From Pseudomonadota bacterium (lineage in GTDB: Bacteria > Pseudomonadota > Gammaproteobacteria > Xanthomonadales > Xanthomonadaceae): a stretch of DNA of 64,000 nt. Every line of letters starts with the position of its first letter. Within the stretch, counting starts at the first letter, position 1. Below, one piece after another: positions 34,672-44,431 of this stretch. A program made the position numbers and the translations under genes. Under the pieces are notes generated by a model. That model was not told where the DNA came from and searched no databases. It worked only from the letters and a program-made list of their open reading frames with translations. The DNA lies in NCBI GenBank assembly GCA_023419315.1, contig JAEZYE010000018.1, forward strand, positions 1 to 64,000, in the 5' to 3' direction.

Positions 34672-36186
34672 TCATCCGCGCATGCTGCCGGTGTCCAGCC
34701 AGCGTTGATGCCACGACAACGCTTCGGTCAGGAGATGCGGCGTGTGCTTGCCGTAGCTTTCGTGCAATGCGCGGTCGAAGTAGTCGGCCAGCGCGTCGCG
34801 ATAATCCGGGTGCGCGCAGCGGGCGATCAACGTGCGCGCGCGCTGCTTCGGTGACTGGCCGCGCAGATCCGCCACGCCCTGTTCGGTGACGATGATCGAA
34901 ACATCGTGCTCGGTGTGATCGACGTGGCTCACCATCGGCACGATGGAGGAAATGCTGCCGCCCTTGGCCGTGCTGGGGCTGAGGAAGATCGACAGATAGC
35001 CGTTGCGCGCGAAATCGCCCGATCCGCCAATGCCGTTCTGGATGCGTGATCCCATGATGTGGGTGGAATTGACGTTGCCGTAGATATCGGCTTCGACCAT
35101 GCCGTTCATGCAGAGGCAGCCGAGCCTGCGGACGATTTCCGGGTGATTCGAGATTTCCTGCGTGCGCATGATGATGCGCTCGCGGTAGAAGTCGATGTTG
35201 CGCTTGAACTCCTCGCTCGCTTCGGGGCTGAGCGCGAAGCCGGTGCACGACGCGCTGCGCAGCGTGCCGTCGCGCAGCAGATCGAGCATGCCGTCCTGGA
35301 TGACTTCGGTATAGGCCGTCAGATCACGGAAGCCGCTGCGGCCCAGTCCCGTGAGCACCGCGTTGGGAATGTTGCCGACGCCGGACTGCAGCGGCAGCAG
35401 GTTCTTCGGCAACCGGCCCTTGGCGACTTCCAGTTGCAGGAATTCCATCAGGTTGGCGGCGATCTGTTCGCTCACCGCGTCAGGCGGATTGAACGGGCTG
35501 TTCCGGTCCGGTGCGTTGGTGCGGACGATCGCGACGATCTTGTCCGGGTCGCAGCGCAAGGCGGTCTCGCCGATGCGCTCGTCGGGCTGGGTCAGCGGAA
35601 TCGGCTTGCGATGTGGAGGCAGCGCGGTGCCGTAGTAGACGTCGTGCATGCCGTCGACCCCGAGCGGCTGCCATTCGTTGACCTCGACGATGACCTTCTT
35701 CGCCAGATCCAGCCACGTCTTGTTGTTGCCGACCGAAGTGGACGGAACGAGGGAACCGTCCTCGCGAATGGCGGACGCTTCCACCACCGCCGTGTCCAGA
35801 TCGCCGTAGAAGCCGAACCACGTGTGCTGGGCGACGTGGCTCAGGTGCGCGTCGATGTATTCGAGCGTGCCCGCGTTGATGCGCTGGCGCGCTTCCGGAT
35901 CCGCCTGGAACGGCAGGCGCAGCGCGATCCCGTCGACCTTGGCGAGGGCGCCGTCCAGCTCGGGCGCGGTGGAGGCGCCCGTCAGCAAGCGGATCTGGAA
36001 GGCTTCACCGGCCGCGTGGCACCGCTCCATCCGCGCCGCCAGCGCCAGCGGCACCTGTTTCGGATAGCCCGAACCGGTGAAGCCGCTCATGGCGACGGTT
36101 TCGCCGGGCCGGATGTGCTCGGCAGCCTGCTCGGCGGAAACGACCAGCCCTTGCAGCCGGGGATTGCGGATACGTTCGATGGACAT
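34672..36186 (-). CDS. Acetyl-CoA hydrolase/transferase family protein (succinyl-CoA:acetate CoA-transferase-like)
   Basis: A 504-residue enzyme of the acetyl-CoA hydrolase/transferase family, which includes AarC/ScpC-type succinyl-CoA:acetate CoA-transferases. Motifs: RPGETVAMSGFTGSGYPKQVPLALA near the N-terminus, LLTGASTAPELDGAL, GVGNIPNAVLTGL, YTEVIQDGMLDLL with the probable catalytic Glu, and IVTEQGVADLRG. Such enzymes move CoA between carboxylic acids and let cells use or excrete acetate. The start at 36186 (MSIERIRNP) is family-like, with a poor ribosome-binding site. It is single and convergent with the GNAT gene, which it nearly abuts. Confidence 0.88.
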   Translation of the reverse strand: MSIERIRNPRLQGLVVSAEQAAEHIRPGETVAMSGFTGSGYPKQVPLALAARMERCHAAGEAFQIRLLTGASTAPELDGALAKVDGIALRLPFQADPEARQRINAGTLEYIDAHLSHVAQHTWFGFYGDLDTAVVEASAIREDGSLVPSTSVGNNKTWLDLAKKVIVEVNEWQPLGVDGMHDVYYGTALPPHRKPIPLTQPDERIGETALRCDPDKIVAIVRTNAPDRNSPFNPPDAVSEQIAANLMEFLQLEVAKGRLPKNLLPLQSGVGNIPNAVLTGLGRSGFRDLTAYTEVIQDGMLDLLRDGTLRSASCTGFALSPEASEEFKRNIDFYRERIIMRTQEISNHPEIVRRLGCLCMNGMVEADIYGNVNSTHIMGSRIQNGIGGSGDFARNGYLSIFLSPSTAKGGSISSIVPMVSHVDHTEHDVSIIVTEQGVADLRGQSPKQRARTLIARCAHPDYRDALADYFDRALHESYGKHTPHLLTEALSWHQRWLDTGSMRG

Positions 36187-36337
36187 GCGGAGCGGGGCCT
36201 GCGGAATTGTGCGTGCGCTCATTATCGCGGAGGCGGCGAGCGGATGGGCGACGGGCTCCGCTCGCAACGCCGTGGGCGGGGCGGGATCAGTGATTTTTCG
36301 AATGTTCGTGGGAAAAGCGGCAAGGCATGCTGCCGCC

Positions 36338-38536
36338 ATGAAACCCATTTCACTTTCAACGCCCATGCTGTTGCGCTGGGCCAAGCGCATCGCCGTCCTT
36401 CTGCTGGCCCTGTACCTGTTCTATCTGGTCGCGGTGAACCTGTGGCTCAACACGTCGCTGGGCGAGTGGAGTGTCAACCGCAAGCCGGAGAAATTCCAAC
36501 TGCACTGGGCCAGCGGGCACAGCATCTGGCCGGGCCGTGTCGCCTTGAACGATGTCCGCTTGCAGGGTCAGGTGAAGCGCATCGCCTGGCAGGCCGAGTC
36601 GAGCCATGTGGCCGGCCGCATCGCGCTGTTGCCGCTGTTGCGTAAGGAAGTCCATGTGCCGCTGGTACGTGCGGACAACGTCATCGGCGGAGTCCGCCAT
36701 GTCGCCAACACCCTGCCTGCGCCGGAGCCCCGCGAGGGCGGATGGCAGCTGCGCTTCGACCGGATCGCCAGTGATTCGGTGAAGCGGGGGAGTTTCGATG
36801 ATCTGGTGCTGAGCGGGCTGGGACAGGCCGAAGTCGGCTTCTACAAGCAACTGCGTGGCGGGCCGATGGAGCTGACGCCTTCGTCCGTGCATTTCCGCAA
36901 CGCGACGCTGCAGAAGGCCAATCAGCCTCTGCTCGCCGGTGGCGAGCTGAAGGCGACCTTCGCCCTGGCGCGCCATCGCCGTGAAGAAGCGCCCGGCGTG
37001 CGCAAGCTGGAAAAGCTGGAGGCCCATCTGTTCCTCGACGGCAGGACGAGTGCGCTGGATATCGATGTCTCGCCGGAGGGCAAGGTGGGCTACACGGTCG
37101 TGCCCGGGCGCGGGCGCGCGCACGTGGATCTGGCGATCAAGCGCGGTGAGCTGCAGCCCGGAGGCAAGCTGCAATGGAACGTCCCGATCGGTGGCCGTGA
37201 CGCGCATGGCACGGTGCGCAAGGACGAGATTGGTGTGGCGATGGACGTCGGTCGCGATGTGCGGCTGGTCCTGAAAGCTCCGCCGCTTGCCAATGGCCGG
37301 ATGGCACTGGACGCGGATCTGCGCGTGCAGGGCCGGCGGATTCCGCTCCAGGATCCGCGCTCGCTGGTGGGGCGTTCTTCGGGCCACGTGGTCGGGCACT
37401 GGCACTTCACCTCGCTGCGTTGGCTGAGTGCGTTCTTTCCGGAAGCGACCTGGCTGCGGCTCGATGGCGCGGGCGATATCGACACCGACGTGCAGGTCGT
37501 ACAGGGCCGACTGGCCGCCGGCAGCCGCATCGCGGTGCCGGCGGTGGATGCCGTCGCCGATGTCATGGGCAACCGGATTCGCGGCAAGGCCAGCGCCGAC
37601 ATCCGGCTCGACGCGGACGGCAACGGCGCGTTGCGCCCGCATCTTCAAGTGGTGATGGAGCGCTTCGACGTGGCGTCGATGAAAGCGCCCGCGCAGCCTT
37701 ACGTGCAGGGCAGGCAACTGCGCCTGACGCTGGATGCCGACGGCCTCGACACAGGGGCCACGGCGGCCGCGCAGCTGCGCCGGACACTGAAGGGCCGGCT
37801 GGTGTTCAACCGCGCGCATGTGCCGGACCTGCGTGTCTACAACGCGTTCCTGCCACGCCAGCAGATGCGATTCGACGGCGGCTCGGGATTCATCAGCGCC
37901 GACTTGGCCGTGGATGCGGGCGGTGAAATCGGCAGCGGCACGCTGGCGATTGCCGGACAAGGCGCGCGCATGCACCTGGCGGGCATTGAACTGCGTGGCG
38001 ATGTGGACATCCATCTGGCGTTGCGTCGTGCCGACCTGAAGCGCCACGCGTTTACCGCCGATGGCAGCACGGTCGCCTTCCGCAACCTCAGCTTCGCCGA
38101 ACCGGGAGGCGAGAGCCGCACCGGCTGGTGGGCGCGACTGCGCCTGCCGCGTGCGCGGCTGGACATCGATTCGCCGCTGGATGCCGGCGGCAGCGCGGAC
38201 GTCACGATGCGGGATGTCGGATTCCTGCTGGCCCTGTTCTCGCGCAAGAAGGAGTATCCGGCGTGGATCTACAAGCTGGTCGGCGCGGGCCAGGCGGAAG
38301 TGGACGGTCGCGTCCAATGGAAGGGCGACACGCTGTGGCTCGATCGCATGCAGGCGCATAACGATCGCTTTGATCTGAAGGCGCGCCTGCGGCTCCAGGG
38401 ACCGCAGCGGACCGGACAGCTCTACGCGCAATGGGGCGTGTTGAGTCTGGGGCTGGACCTGCGTGGCAACGAGCGCAAGTTCCACCTCGTGCGGGCCCGG
38501 CCGTGGTACGACGCGCAACCGGATCTGCTGCGATAA
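36338..38536 (+). CDS. AsmA-like/YdbH-type large envelope protein
   Basis: A 732-residue protein with one N-terminal membrane helix (about residues 16-40, RIAVLLLALYLFYLVAVNLWL) and a long, repetitive, beta-rich body with alternating hydrophobic strands, e.g. LHWASGHSIWPGRVALNDVRL at the start. This resembles the AsmA/TamB/YhdP/YdbH superfamily, proteins that bridge inner and outer membranes and carry phospholipid. Assignment to one subfamily by eye is not safe. ATG at 36338. It is followed by 406 bases without a gene, including a terminator. Confidence 0.6.
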   Translation: MKPISLSTPMLLRWAKRIAVLLLALYLFYLVAVNLWLNTSLGEWSVNRKPEKFQLHWASGHSIWPGRVALNDVRLQGQVKRIAWQAESSHVAGRIALLPLLRKEVHVPLVRADNVIGGVRHVANTLPAPEPREGGWQLRFDRIASDSVKRGSFDDLVLSGLGQAEVGFYKQLRGGPMELTPSSVHFRNATLQKANQPLLAGGELKATFALARHRREEAPGVRKLEKLEAHLFLDGRTSALDIDVSPEGKVGYTVVPGRGRAHVDLAIKRGELQPGGKLQWNVPIGGRDAHGTVRKDEIGVAMDVGRDVRLVLKAPPLANGRMALDADLRVQGRRIPLQDPRSLVGRSSGHVVGHWHFTSLRWLSAFFPEATWLRLDGAGDIDTDVQVVQGRLAAGSRIAVPAVDAVADVMGNRIRGKASADIRLDADGNGALRPHLQVVMERFDVASMKAPAQPYVQGRQLRLTLDADGLDTGATAAAQLRRTLKGRLVFNRAHVPDLRVYNAFLPRQQMRFDGGSGFISADLAVDAGGEIGSGTLAIAGQGARMHLAGIELRGDVDIHLALRRADLKRHAFTADGSTVAFRNLSFAEPGGESRTGWWARLRLPRARLDIDSPLDAGGSADVTMRDVGFLLALFSRKKEYPAWIYKLVGAGQAEVDGRVQWKGDTLWLDRMQAHNDRFDLKARLRLQGPQRTGQLYAQWGVLSLGLDLRGNERKFHLVRARPWYDAQPDLLR

Positions 38537-38942
38537 CGCCGCTTTGCGCAGAACGGACCGGCCTCCCCTGTTCAGTTCCGGTCGGGGGTCGAATGTGAAA
38601 GCGGTTACAGTCCCGGCCGACAAATTGGTCTGCTATCGGTAACATCAAGGCAGCACAAGGCTTCCGCGCGAATCGGGCGGATTTACGTCATCTGAACTGT
38701 CCGGTTCTGTTTTGCAGTGCAGCGTGCAAGCCCGCAAACGGCTCCTTCACGATGCTCGCGCATCCCGACGTGGGGGAGGGAGCAAGCCCGCAATTGGCCT
38801 CGCCATTGCGGGCTTTTTTATTGCCTGATGCCGGGCAATGCCGGTGCCCATGGTCGTGTTCGCCGGCTGGCGTGCAGGCGCAACAGACCGGGCCGGCAAG
38901 TCCGCCCGACGCAATGGCGCCAGAGGCGTAGAATTCACGCCC
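38537..38942 (+). other. Intergenic region with a terminator and possible small RNA
   Basis: No convincing coding frame. Bases 38784-38815 form a terminator stem, AAGCCCGCAAT / ATTGCGGGCTT, followed by TTTTTA. The 12-mer GCAAGCCCGCAA of that 5' arm also occurs at 38726-38737, so the 3' arm can pair with either copy. This suggests either a regulated terminator or the 3' part of a small RNA. No known RNA family is recognised. Confidence 0.4.
38784..38820 (+). terminator. Intrinsic terminator upstream of lipA
   Basis: An 11-bp stem, AAGCCCGCAAT / ATTGCGGGCTT, with a 10-base loop and a T-run. It ends rightward transcripts from the AsmA-like gene or from a local promoter. Confidence 0.8.
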
Positions 38943-39971
38943 ATGAGCGAAGCGTCCCCCCGTCAGATTCCCCTCCAGGTCGTCTCTCCCAATGCCGAAG
39001 TGCCGGCTGCCTCGCTCGAGGCGGGCGCCAAGCAGCTGGGCGGCGACAAGATTTCCCGTTCCCCGGTGCAGTTCGTCGAAGCGCCGGTGCTGCGCAAGCC
39101 GTCCTGGATCCGCGTGCGCATCCCCAGTGACGGCTCTGTGGCACGCCTGAAGGCCAAGCTGCGCGAGAACCGCCTGGTGACCGTGTGCGAGGAAGCCAGC
39201 TGCCCGAACATCCACGAGTGTTTCGGCCACGGCACCGCGACCTTCATGATCCTCGGCGAAGTCTGCACGCGCCGTTGTTCGTTCTGCGATGTGGCGCATG
39301 GCCGGCCGAAGCCGCCCGATGCCTCCGAACCGCTCAGCCTCGCCCACACCGTCGCCGACATGGGATTGAAGTACGTGGTGGTCACCAGCGTGGATCGTGA
39401 CGACCTGCGGGACGGCGGCGCCCAGCACTTCGTCGATTGCATCAGTGCGATCCGCACGCATTCGCCGGGCACGCGCATCGAAATCCTGACGCCCGATTTC
39501 CGCGGCAAGGGCCGCATGGATCGCGCGCTGGAAATCCTCGCGGTGAATCCGCCGGACGTCTTCAACCACAACATCGAGACGGTTCCCGATCTGTATCCCA
39601 ACGTGCGGCCGGGCGCCGACTATCAGTGGTCGCTGACGCTGCTGCAGCGCTTCAAGCAGCAGCATCCGGATCTGCCGACCAAGTCCGGCATCATGCTGGG
39701 CCTGGGCGAAACCATGGAGCAGGTGAAGGGCACCTTGCGCGACCTGCGCGCCCACGACGTCGAAATGGTCACCATCGGCCAGTACCTGCAGCCCACCGCG
39801 CACCACCATCCGGTCATGCGCTACTGGACGCCGGAAGAGTTCAAGGAACTCGAGGACTACGGCAACGCGCTCGGTTTCAGCCACGTGGCGTCCGGCCCGC
39901 TCGTGCGTTCTTCGTACCACGCCGATCGCCAGGCCGCCGAGGCGGCGCGCAGCCAGCGCACTGCTGGCTGA
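38943..39971 (+). CDS. lipA: Lipoyl synthase
   Basis: A 342-residue radical-SAM enzyme that inserts two sulfur atoms into protein-bound octanoyl chains to make lipoyl groups. The auxiliary [4Fe-4S] cluster has C82, C87 and C93 (CEEASCPNIHEC), and the radical-SAM cluster has C108, C112 and C115 (CTRRCSFC). Both sets are intact. The C-terminal GPLVRSSYHAD includes the serine that ligates the auxiliary cluster. lipB is not adjacent. The start at 38943 follows a possible terminator region. It is followed by prc after 176 bases. Confidence 0.96.
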   Translation: MSEASPRQIPLQVVSPNAEVPAASLEAGAKQLGGDKISRSPVQFVEAPVLRKPSWIRVRIPSDGSVARLKAKLRENRLVTVCEEASCPNIHECFGHGTATFMILGEVCTRRCSFCDVAHGRPKPPDASEPLSLAHTVADMGLKYVVVTSVDRDDLRDGGAQHFVDCISAIRTHSPGTRIEILTPDFRGKGRMDRALEILAVNPPDVFNHNIETVPDLYPNVRPGADYQWSLTLLQRFKQQHPDLPTKSGIMLGLGETMEQVKGTLRDLRAHDVEMVTIGQYLQPTAHHHPVMRYWTPEEFKELEDYGNALGFSHVASGPLVRSSYHADRQAAEAARSQRTAG

Positions 39972-40147
39972 ACCGGCTCGAGGCAGCCAAGTCCGATTCA
40001 CTTATTCCTACGCCTGCGCAGTTAGGGTCGTTATCCGGGCGGGCGTTGGCCTGCCTAAAGACAGGGATGACAAGTGCCGCGACTTTGGGCACTGTCTTCG
40101 TGCCACATCCCACTGCGAACCCGGGCCTTCGGGCCGTTGAGCCTACG

Positions 40148-42340
40148 ATGAAAGTGAAGAAACTTCCTGCGGTCCTCCTGCTCGCCCTGACCCTGGCTTC
40201 CCCGCTGGCGCTGCTCGCGCGCGGTGAAGCGGACGACGCCATTTCACTGCCGGCTGCTCCGACGGCCGATCAGACCACCACTTCCAAGCTTGTCTACGGA
40301 CTGCTTTCCGACAGCCGCTACGCCTATCGGCCGCGTGCGCTGGACGACACGCTGTCGCAGGACATCTTCAAGCGTTACCTGGAAGCGCTCGACGGCGGCA
40401 AGCAGTACTTCACCGCCGCCGACATCGCCAAGTTCGCGCCTTACAAGACGCAGATGGACGATGCGATCCGCAGCGGCGACCTCGCCCCGGCCTACGACAT
40501 CTTCGCGGTGTACCGGCAGCGGGTGCAGCAGCGCGTCACCTACGCGCGCGCACTGTTGAAGCAGGATTTCGATTTCACCGGCGAGCAGCGCTGGGAATAC
40601 GATCGCGAAGACGCGCCGTGGGCCGCCAGCACGCAGGAACTCGACACGCTGTGGAAGAAGTCGGTGATGAACGACTGGCTGCGGCTCAAGCTTGCAGGAA
40701 AAAAGCCGGACGACATCCGCAAGACGCTCGACAAGCGTTACGCCAACCTGCAGCGCAGCATCGGCGAACTGAAGAGCGAGGACATTTTCCAGACCTTCCT
40801 CAACAGCTACACCGGCGCGATTGATCCGCACACGGACTACTTCACTCCGCGCACGGCGGAGAACTTCAACCAGTCGATGTCGCTGTCGCTCGAAGGCATC
40901 GGCGCCGTGTTGCAGCGCCAGGACGATCTGGTCGTGATTCGCGAGATTGTGCCGGGCGGTCCGGCCGATCTGAGCGGCAAGCTCAAGGTCGGTGACCGCA
41001 TCGTTGCGGTGGGACAGGGCAAGTCGGGTGCGCTGACGGACGTGATCGGCTGGCGCATCGATGATGTGGTGTCGCAGATCCGCGGCAAGAAGGACACGCA
41101 GGTGCGGCTGGAGTACATCCCCGCCGAACTGGGCGTGGACGGCAAGCACGCGCAGATCACGCTGACCCGCCAGAAGGTCAAGCTCGAAGAACAGGCCGCC
41201 AAGGCGGAAACCATCACGCTGCCGGCCGCCAACGGCGAGCCCGCGCGTCGCATCGGCGTGATCAAGCTGCCGGCGTTCTATCAGGATTTCGAAGGGCGCC
41301 GCCGCAACCCCAATGACTTCACCTCCGCCACCCGCGACGTGGGCCGGCTGCTGACCCAGTTCAAGTCTCAGGACGTGGACGGCGTGGTGATGGATCTGCG
41401 CAACAACGGCGGTGGCTCGCTGGACGAGGCGGTCGAGTTGACCGGCCTGTTCATCGACAAGGGTCCGGTCGTGCAGGTGCGCGAGTCCGGTGGGCGCGTG
41501 ACCGTCAACAGCGATCGCAAGCCCGGCGTGGCATGGGACGGTCCGCTCGCCGTGCTGATCAACCGCGGTTCGGCGTCGGCGTCGGAGATCTTCGCCGGTG
41601 CGATCCAGGACTACGGACGCGGCCTGGTCATCGGCGAGACCACCTTCGGCAAGGGCACGGTGCAGAACATGGTGGATCTGGACCGCTGGCCGGCGAACGA
41701 ATCCGCGCGTTTCGGCCAGGTCAAGCTGACCATCGCGCAGTTCTTCCGCGTGGCCGGTGGCAGCACGCAGCACAAGGGCGTCGTGCCCGACATCGCGTTC
41801 CCGGTGAGCGTGGACGCCAGCGAATACGGCGAGAGCACCTACGACAACGCGCTGCCGTGGACCCGCATCGCTGCGGTCCCGCATACGCAGTACGGCAATT
41901 TCGCGCCGCTGTTGCCGCGCCTGGAATCCCTGCATGCCGCGCGCGTGGCCAAGGACAAGGAATTCCAGTGGTGGTCGGAAGACGTCGCGCAGTTCCGTGC
42001 GGAGAGTGCGAAGAAGTATGTGTCGTTGAACGAAGCCGAACGTCGCACCGAACGTGCGAAGGAAGAAGAGAAGCGCAAGACCCGCCAGGCCGAGCGCAAG
42101 GCGATGGGACTGGCGCTGGATCCGCTGGCCGAAGATCTGGCCGACGACGGCCTCGGCGCCAGCGAGCGTGACATCGTGAAGGATGCCCAGCGCGAGAAGC
42201 TGATCGACAAGCGCCCCGATCCGTTGTTGCGCGAGTCGGCTGCGATCCTTGGCGACGCCATCGGCGTGTTGAACCAGGATCGCAAGCTGTCGGCGCAGGT
42301 GCTGCCGGAGTCCACCGGTCCCGGGCGCTGGGCCGATTGA
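40148..42340 (+). CDS. prc: Carboxy-terminal processing (tail-specific) protease Prc
   Basis: A 730-residue periplasmic serine protease of family S41 that trims C-termini, including penicillin-binding protein 3, and degrades unfolded proteins. It has a signal peptide (about residues 1-23), an N-terminal helical domain, a PDZ domain (about 235-335, GIGAVLQRQDDLVVIREIVPGGPADLSG), and an S41 core with the nucleophile in NRGSASASEIFAGA (about 472-485) and the lysine in IGETTFGKGTVQ. The basic and acidic C-terminal DUF3340 region, about 180 residues, is complete. Length is near the E. coli protein (682). A strong hairpin follows at 42365. Confidence 0.93.
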   Translation: MKVKKLPAVLLLALTLASPLALLARGEADDAISLPAAPTADQTTTSKLVYGLLSDSRYAYRPRALDDTLSQDIFKRYLEALDGGKQYFTAADIAKFAPYKTQMDDAIRSGDLAPAYDIFAVYRQRVQQRVTYARALLKQDFDFTGEQRWEYDREDAPWAASTQELDTLWKKSVMNDWLRLKLAGKKPDDIRKTLDKRYANLQRSIGELKSEDIFQTFLNSYTGAIDPHTDYFTPRTAENFNQSMSLSLEGIGAVLQRQDDLVVIREIVPGGPADLSGKLKVGDRIVAVGQGKSGALTDVIGWRIDDVVSQIRGKKDTQVRLEYIPAELGVDGKHAQITLTRQKVKLEEQAAKAETITLPAANGEPARRIGVIKLPAFYQDFEGRRRNPNDFTSATRDVGRLLTQFKSQDVDGVVMDLRNNGGGSLDEAVELTGLFIDKGPVVQVRESGGRVTVNSDRKPGVAWDGPLAVLINRGSASASEIFAGAIQDYGRGLVIGETTFGKGTVQNMVDLDRWPANESARFGQVKLTIAQFFRVAGGSTQHKGVVPDIAFPVSVDASEYGESTYDNALPWTRIAAVPHTQYGNFAPLLPRLESLHAARVAKDKEFQWWSEDVAQFRAESAKKYVSLNEAERRTERAKEEEKRKTRQAERKAMGLALDPLAEDLADDGLGASERDIVKDAQREKLIDKRPDPLLRESAAILGDAIGVLNQDRKLSAQVLPESTGPGRWAD

Positions 42341-42359
42341 CGATCGCGCCATGATGGAA

Positions 42360-42389
42360 TGAAGAACGCGGCTCCGGCCGCGTTTTTCA
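42360..42389. terminator. Intrinsic terminator after prc
   Basis: AACGCGGC-TCCG-GCCGCGTT followed by TTT; the flanks GAATGAA and TTCATTC extend the pairing, making a long bidirectional hairpin. Confidence 0.85.
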
Positions 42390-42550
42390 TTCGTGGCCGG
42401 TGAAGTGTGGCGGATGGCGACGCCTTTGTTCCGAGCTGCGACGACTTGAATCCGTTGCAAGTCGGCCGCGCAAAGCTTTCAACGGCCGCGAACGGAAACG
42501 GGATGGCGCGCTGACCTAGAATAACGGCCAGTACGCTCGGTGCTTCCCCC

Positions 42551-43453
42551 ATGAATTCCCCTGCTTCCAGTGCTGCCGTGCCCACGCGCGGCGGCCTCTC
42601 CGTCGTCATTGCACTCGCCCTGGTCTATGTCGTCTGGGGTTCCACCTATCTCGGCATCCGCCTGGCACTGGAAGGCGGCTATCCGCCGTTGCTGATGGCG
42701 GGCGGACGTTTCATCGTCGCCGGCAGCCTGATGTACGCCGTGCTGCGCTGGCGCGGCTATGCGGCACCGACGCGGGCGCAATGGAAATCGCTGGCCTTCC
42801 TCGGCATCGCCTTGCTGCTGTTCGGCAACGGGCTGGTCTGCGTTGCCGAACAGACGGTTTCGTCCGGACTCGCTGCCGTCGCGATTGCTTCGATGCCGCT
42901 GTGGATGGGCCTATTCGGCGCGATGCGCGGACAGCACCCCACGCGCATCGAATGGGTCGGCATCGCCATCGGCTTCCTCGGCGTGGTGTGGCTGAATTCC
43001 GGCAGCGCGCTGACGGCCAGTCCGAAGGGATTGATCATGCTGCTGCTTGCGCCGATTTCGTGGGCGTATGGATCCGTGTGGAGCCGGGGCCGCGATCTCC
43101 CGGCGCCTTTCATGTCCGCGGCGGGACAGATGCTGTGCGGCGGCGTGGTGATGCTGATCGCCGGCGCGCTGCTGGGCGAGCGCTTCCACGCCTGGCCGAC
43201 GCTGCAGGGCACGCTGGCCGTCGCCTATCTGGCGCTGTTCGGATCGATCGTCGCATTCAGCGCCTACATCTGGCTGCTGCATCACGTGCGTCCGGCGGTC
43301 GCGGGCAGTTATGCCTACGTCAATCCGGTGATCGCGGTGGCGCTGGGGGCATGGCTGGCGAACGAGAGCTTCGGCCTGCACGATCTCGGCGCGATGGGGA
43401 TGATCCTGCTCGGCGTCGTGGTGATCACGCTGGCCAAGGCGAAGCGCGCATGA
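42551..43453 (+). CDS. yedA: EamA/RhaT-family transporter (YedA-like)
   Basis: A 300-residue inner-membrane protein with ten hydrophobic segments in two EamA repeats (about residues 18-145 and 155-297). The VVWGSTYLGIRLALEGGYPPLLMAGGRF opening and SWAYGSVWSRGRDLPAP are close to E. coli YedA. EamA proteins export or import small metabolites, often amino acids, but the substrate here is unknown. Its stop overlaps the rarD start by 4 bases. The first half-repeat is well conserved with no sign of decay. Confidence 0.82.
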   Translation: MNSPASSAAVPTRGGLSVVIALALVYVVWGSTYLGIRLALEGGYPPLLMAGGRFIVAGSLMYAVLRWRGYAAPTRAQWKSLAFLGIALLLFGNGLVCVAEQTVSSGLAAVAIASMPLWMGLFGAMRGQHPTRIEWVGIAIGFLGVVWLNSGSALTASPKGLIMLLLAPISWAYGSVWSRGRDLPAPFMSAAGQMLCGGVVMLIAGALLGERFHAWPTLQGTLAVAYLALFGSIVAFSAYIWLLHHVRPAVAGSYAYVNPVIAVALGAWLANESFGLHDLGAMGMILLGVVVITLAKAKRA

Positions 43454-44364
43454 ACACCGCGATCGACCGCAAGGGTTTGTGGATCACCACGGCGACGTTC
43501 GTGATCTGGGGCGTGGTGCCGCTCTACTGGCGTCTGCTGAAGGAAGTGCCGTCTTTCCACATCATTGCGCACCGTATCGTGTGGAGCGCCTTGCTGGTGC
43601 TCGGCTGGCTGCTGCTGCGCAATGGACTGGACTGGTACCGCGCCATCCGCGCGCAGCCGCGCGCGCTGACGATGCTCGGCGTGAGCAGCCTGCTGATCGC
43701 CTTCAACTGGGGCCTGTACATCTGGGCGGTAAATGCCGGGCACGTGGTGGAAACCAGCCTGGGCTACTTCATCAACCCGCTGATCAACGTGGTGCTGGGC
43801 GTGCTGGTCCTGCGCGAGCGCTTGAACCGCACGCAATGGATTGCCGTGGGCTTCGCCCTGCTCGGTGTCGCCTGGCTGACCTGGCAGGCGGGCGCGCCGC
43901 CGTGGATCGCGCTCGGCCTGGCGCTGTCGTTCGGCCTGTATGGACTGGTGCGCAAGCTGGTCGCGGTGGATCCGGTGGGCGGACTCGGCATCGAGAGCCT
44001 GTATCTGTTCCTGCCGGCGCTGGCGTTCGTCAGCTGGGGCGAGAGCGGCCACGGCGGCGGCTTCCTGTCCGAATGGGGCTGGCGCAACGATCTGCTGCTG
44101 GTGTTCGGCGGCGTGGTCAGCGCGATTCCATTGATCGGTTTCGCCTATGGCGTTCGCCGCATTCCGCTGAGCGTGGTCGGCCTTCTCCAGTACGTCGCAC
44201 CGAGCATCCAGCTGTTGATCGGCGTGTTCGTGTTCAAGGAAGCGTTCGGGCCGGCGCAGGCGTTCGGCTTCGCGGCGATCTGGATCGGCTTGCTGATCTT
44301 CGCGGGCGACGGGGTGTGGCGTTCGCGCCGCCAGGGCTTGTTGCCCGCAGTCGCCAGCAAGTAG
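43450..44364 (+). CDS. rarD: EamA-family transporter RarD
   Basis: A 304-residue ten-helix transporter of the RarD subfamily. The signature FVIWGVVPLYWRLLKEVPSFHIIAHRIVWS near the N-terminus and NWGLYIWAVNAGHVVETSLGYFINPLINVVLGV in the first half are typical. RarD proteins are described as chloramphenicol-sensitivity proteins; the physiological substrate is not known. It is translationally coupled to the yedA-like gene. A terminator lies downstream at 44386. Confidence 0.9.
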   Translation: MNTAIDRKGLWITTATFVIWGVVPLYWRLLKEVPSFHIIAHRIVWSALLVLGWLLLRNGLDWYRAIRAQPRALTMLGVSSLLIAFNWGLYIWAVNAGHVVETSLGYFINPLINVVLGVLVLRERLNRTQWIAVGFALLGVAWLTWQAGAPPWIALGLALSFGLYGLVRKLVAVDPVGGLGIESLYLFLPALAFVSWGESGHGGGFLSEWGWRNDLLLVFGGVVSAIPLIGFAYGVRRIPLSVVGLLQYVAPSIQLLIGVFVFKEAFGPAQAFGFAAIWIGLLIFAGDGVWRSRRQGLLPAVASK

Positions 44365-44385
44365 GCACGACAGACGCCCCAAAAA

Positions 44386-44409
44386 ATATCGCCCCCGAAG
44401 GGGCGATAT
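44386..44409 (-). terminator. Terminator of the leftward ABC export operon
   Basis: Perfect 10-bp stem ATATCGCCCC / GGGGCGATAT with a CGAA loop. On the minus strand it ends in a run of T, so it terminates the ABC operon; the rightward rarD transcript also passes it. Confidence 0.85.
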
Positions 44410-44431
44410 CCATCCAGCTCGACGCGCAGGA

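Noticed and set aside
36338..38536. Autotransporter or adhesin assignment for the beta-rich protein
   Set aside because: It has an uncleaved membrane anchor and no C-terminal barrel or repeat signature; an AsmA-like envelope protein fits better.
38610..38645. PdhR/FadR-type operator (AAATTGGTCTG) upstream of lipA
   Set aside because: Only the left half-site matches; the inverted right half is absent.
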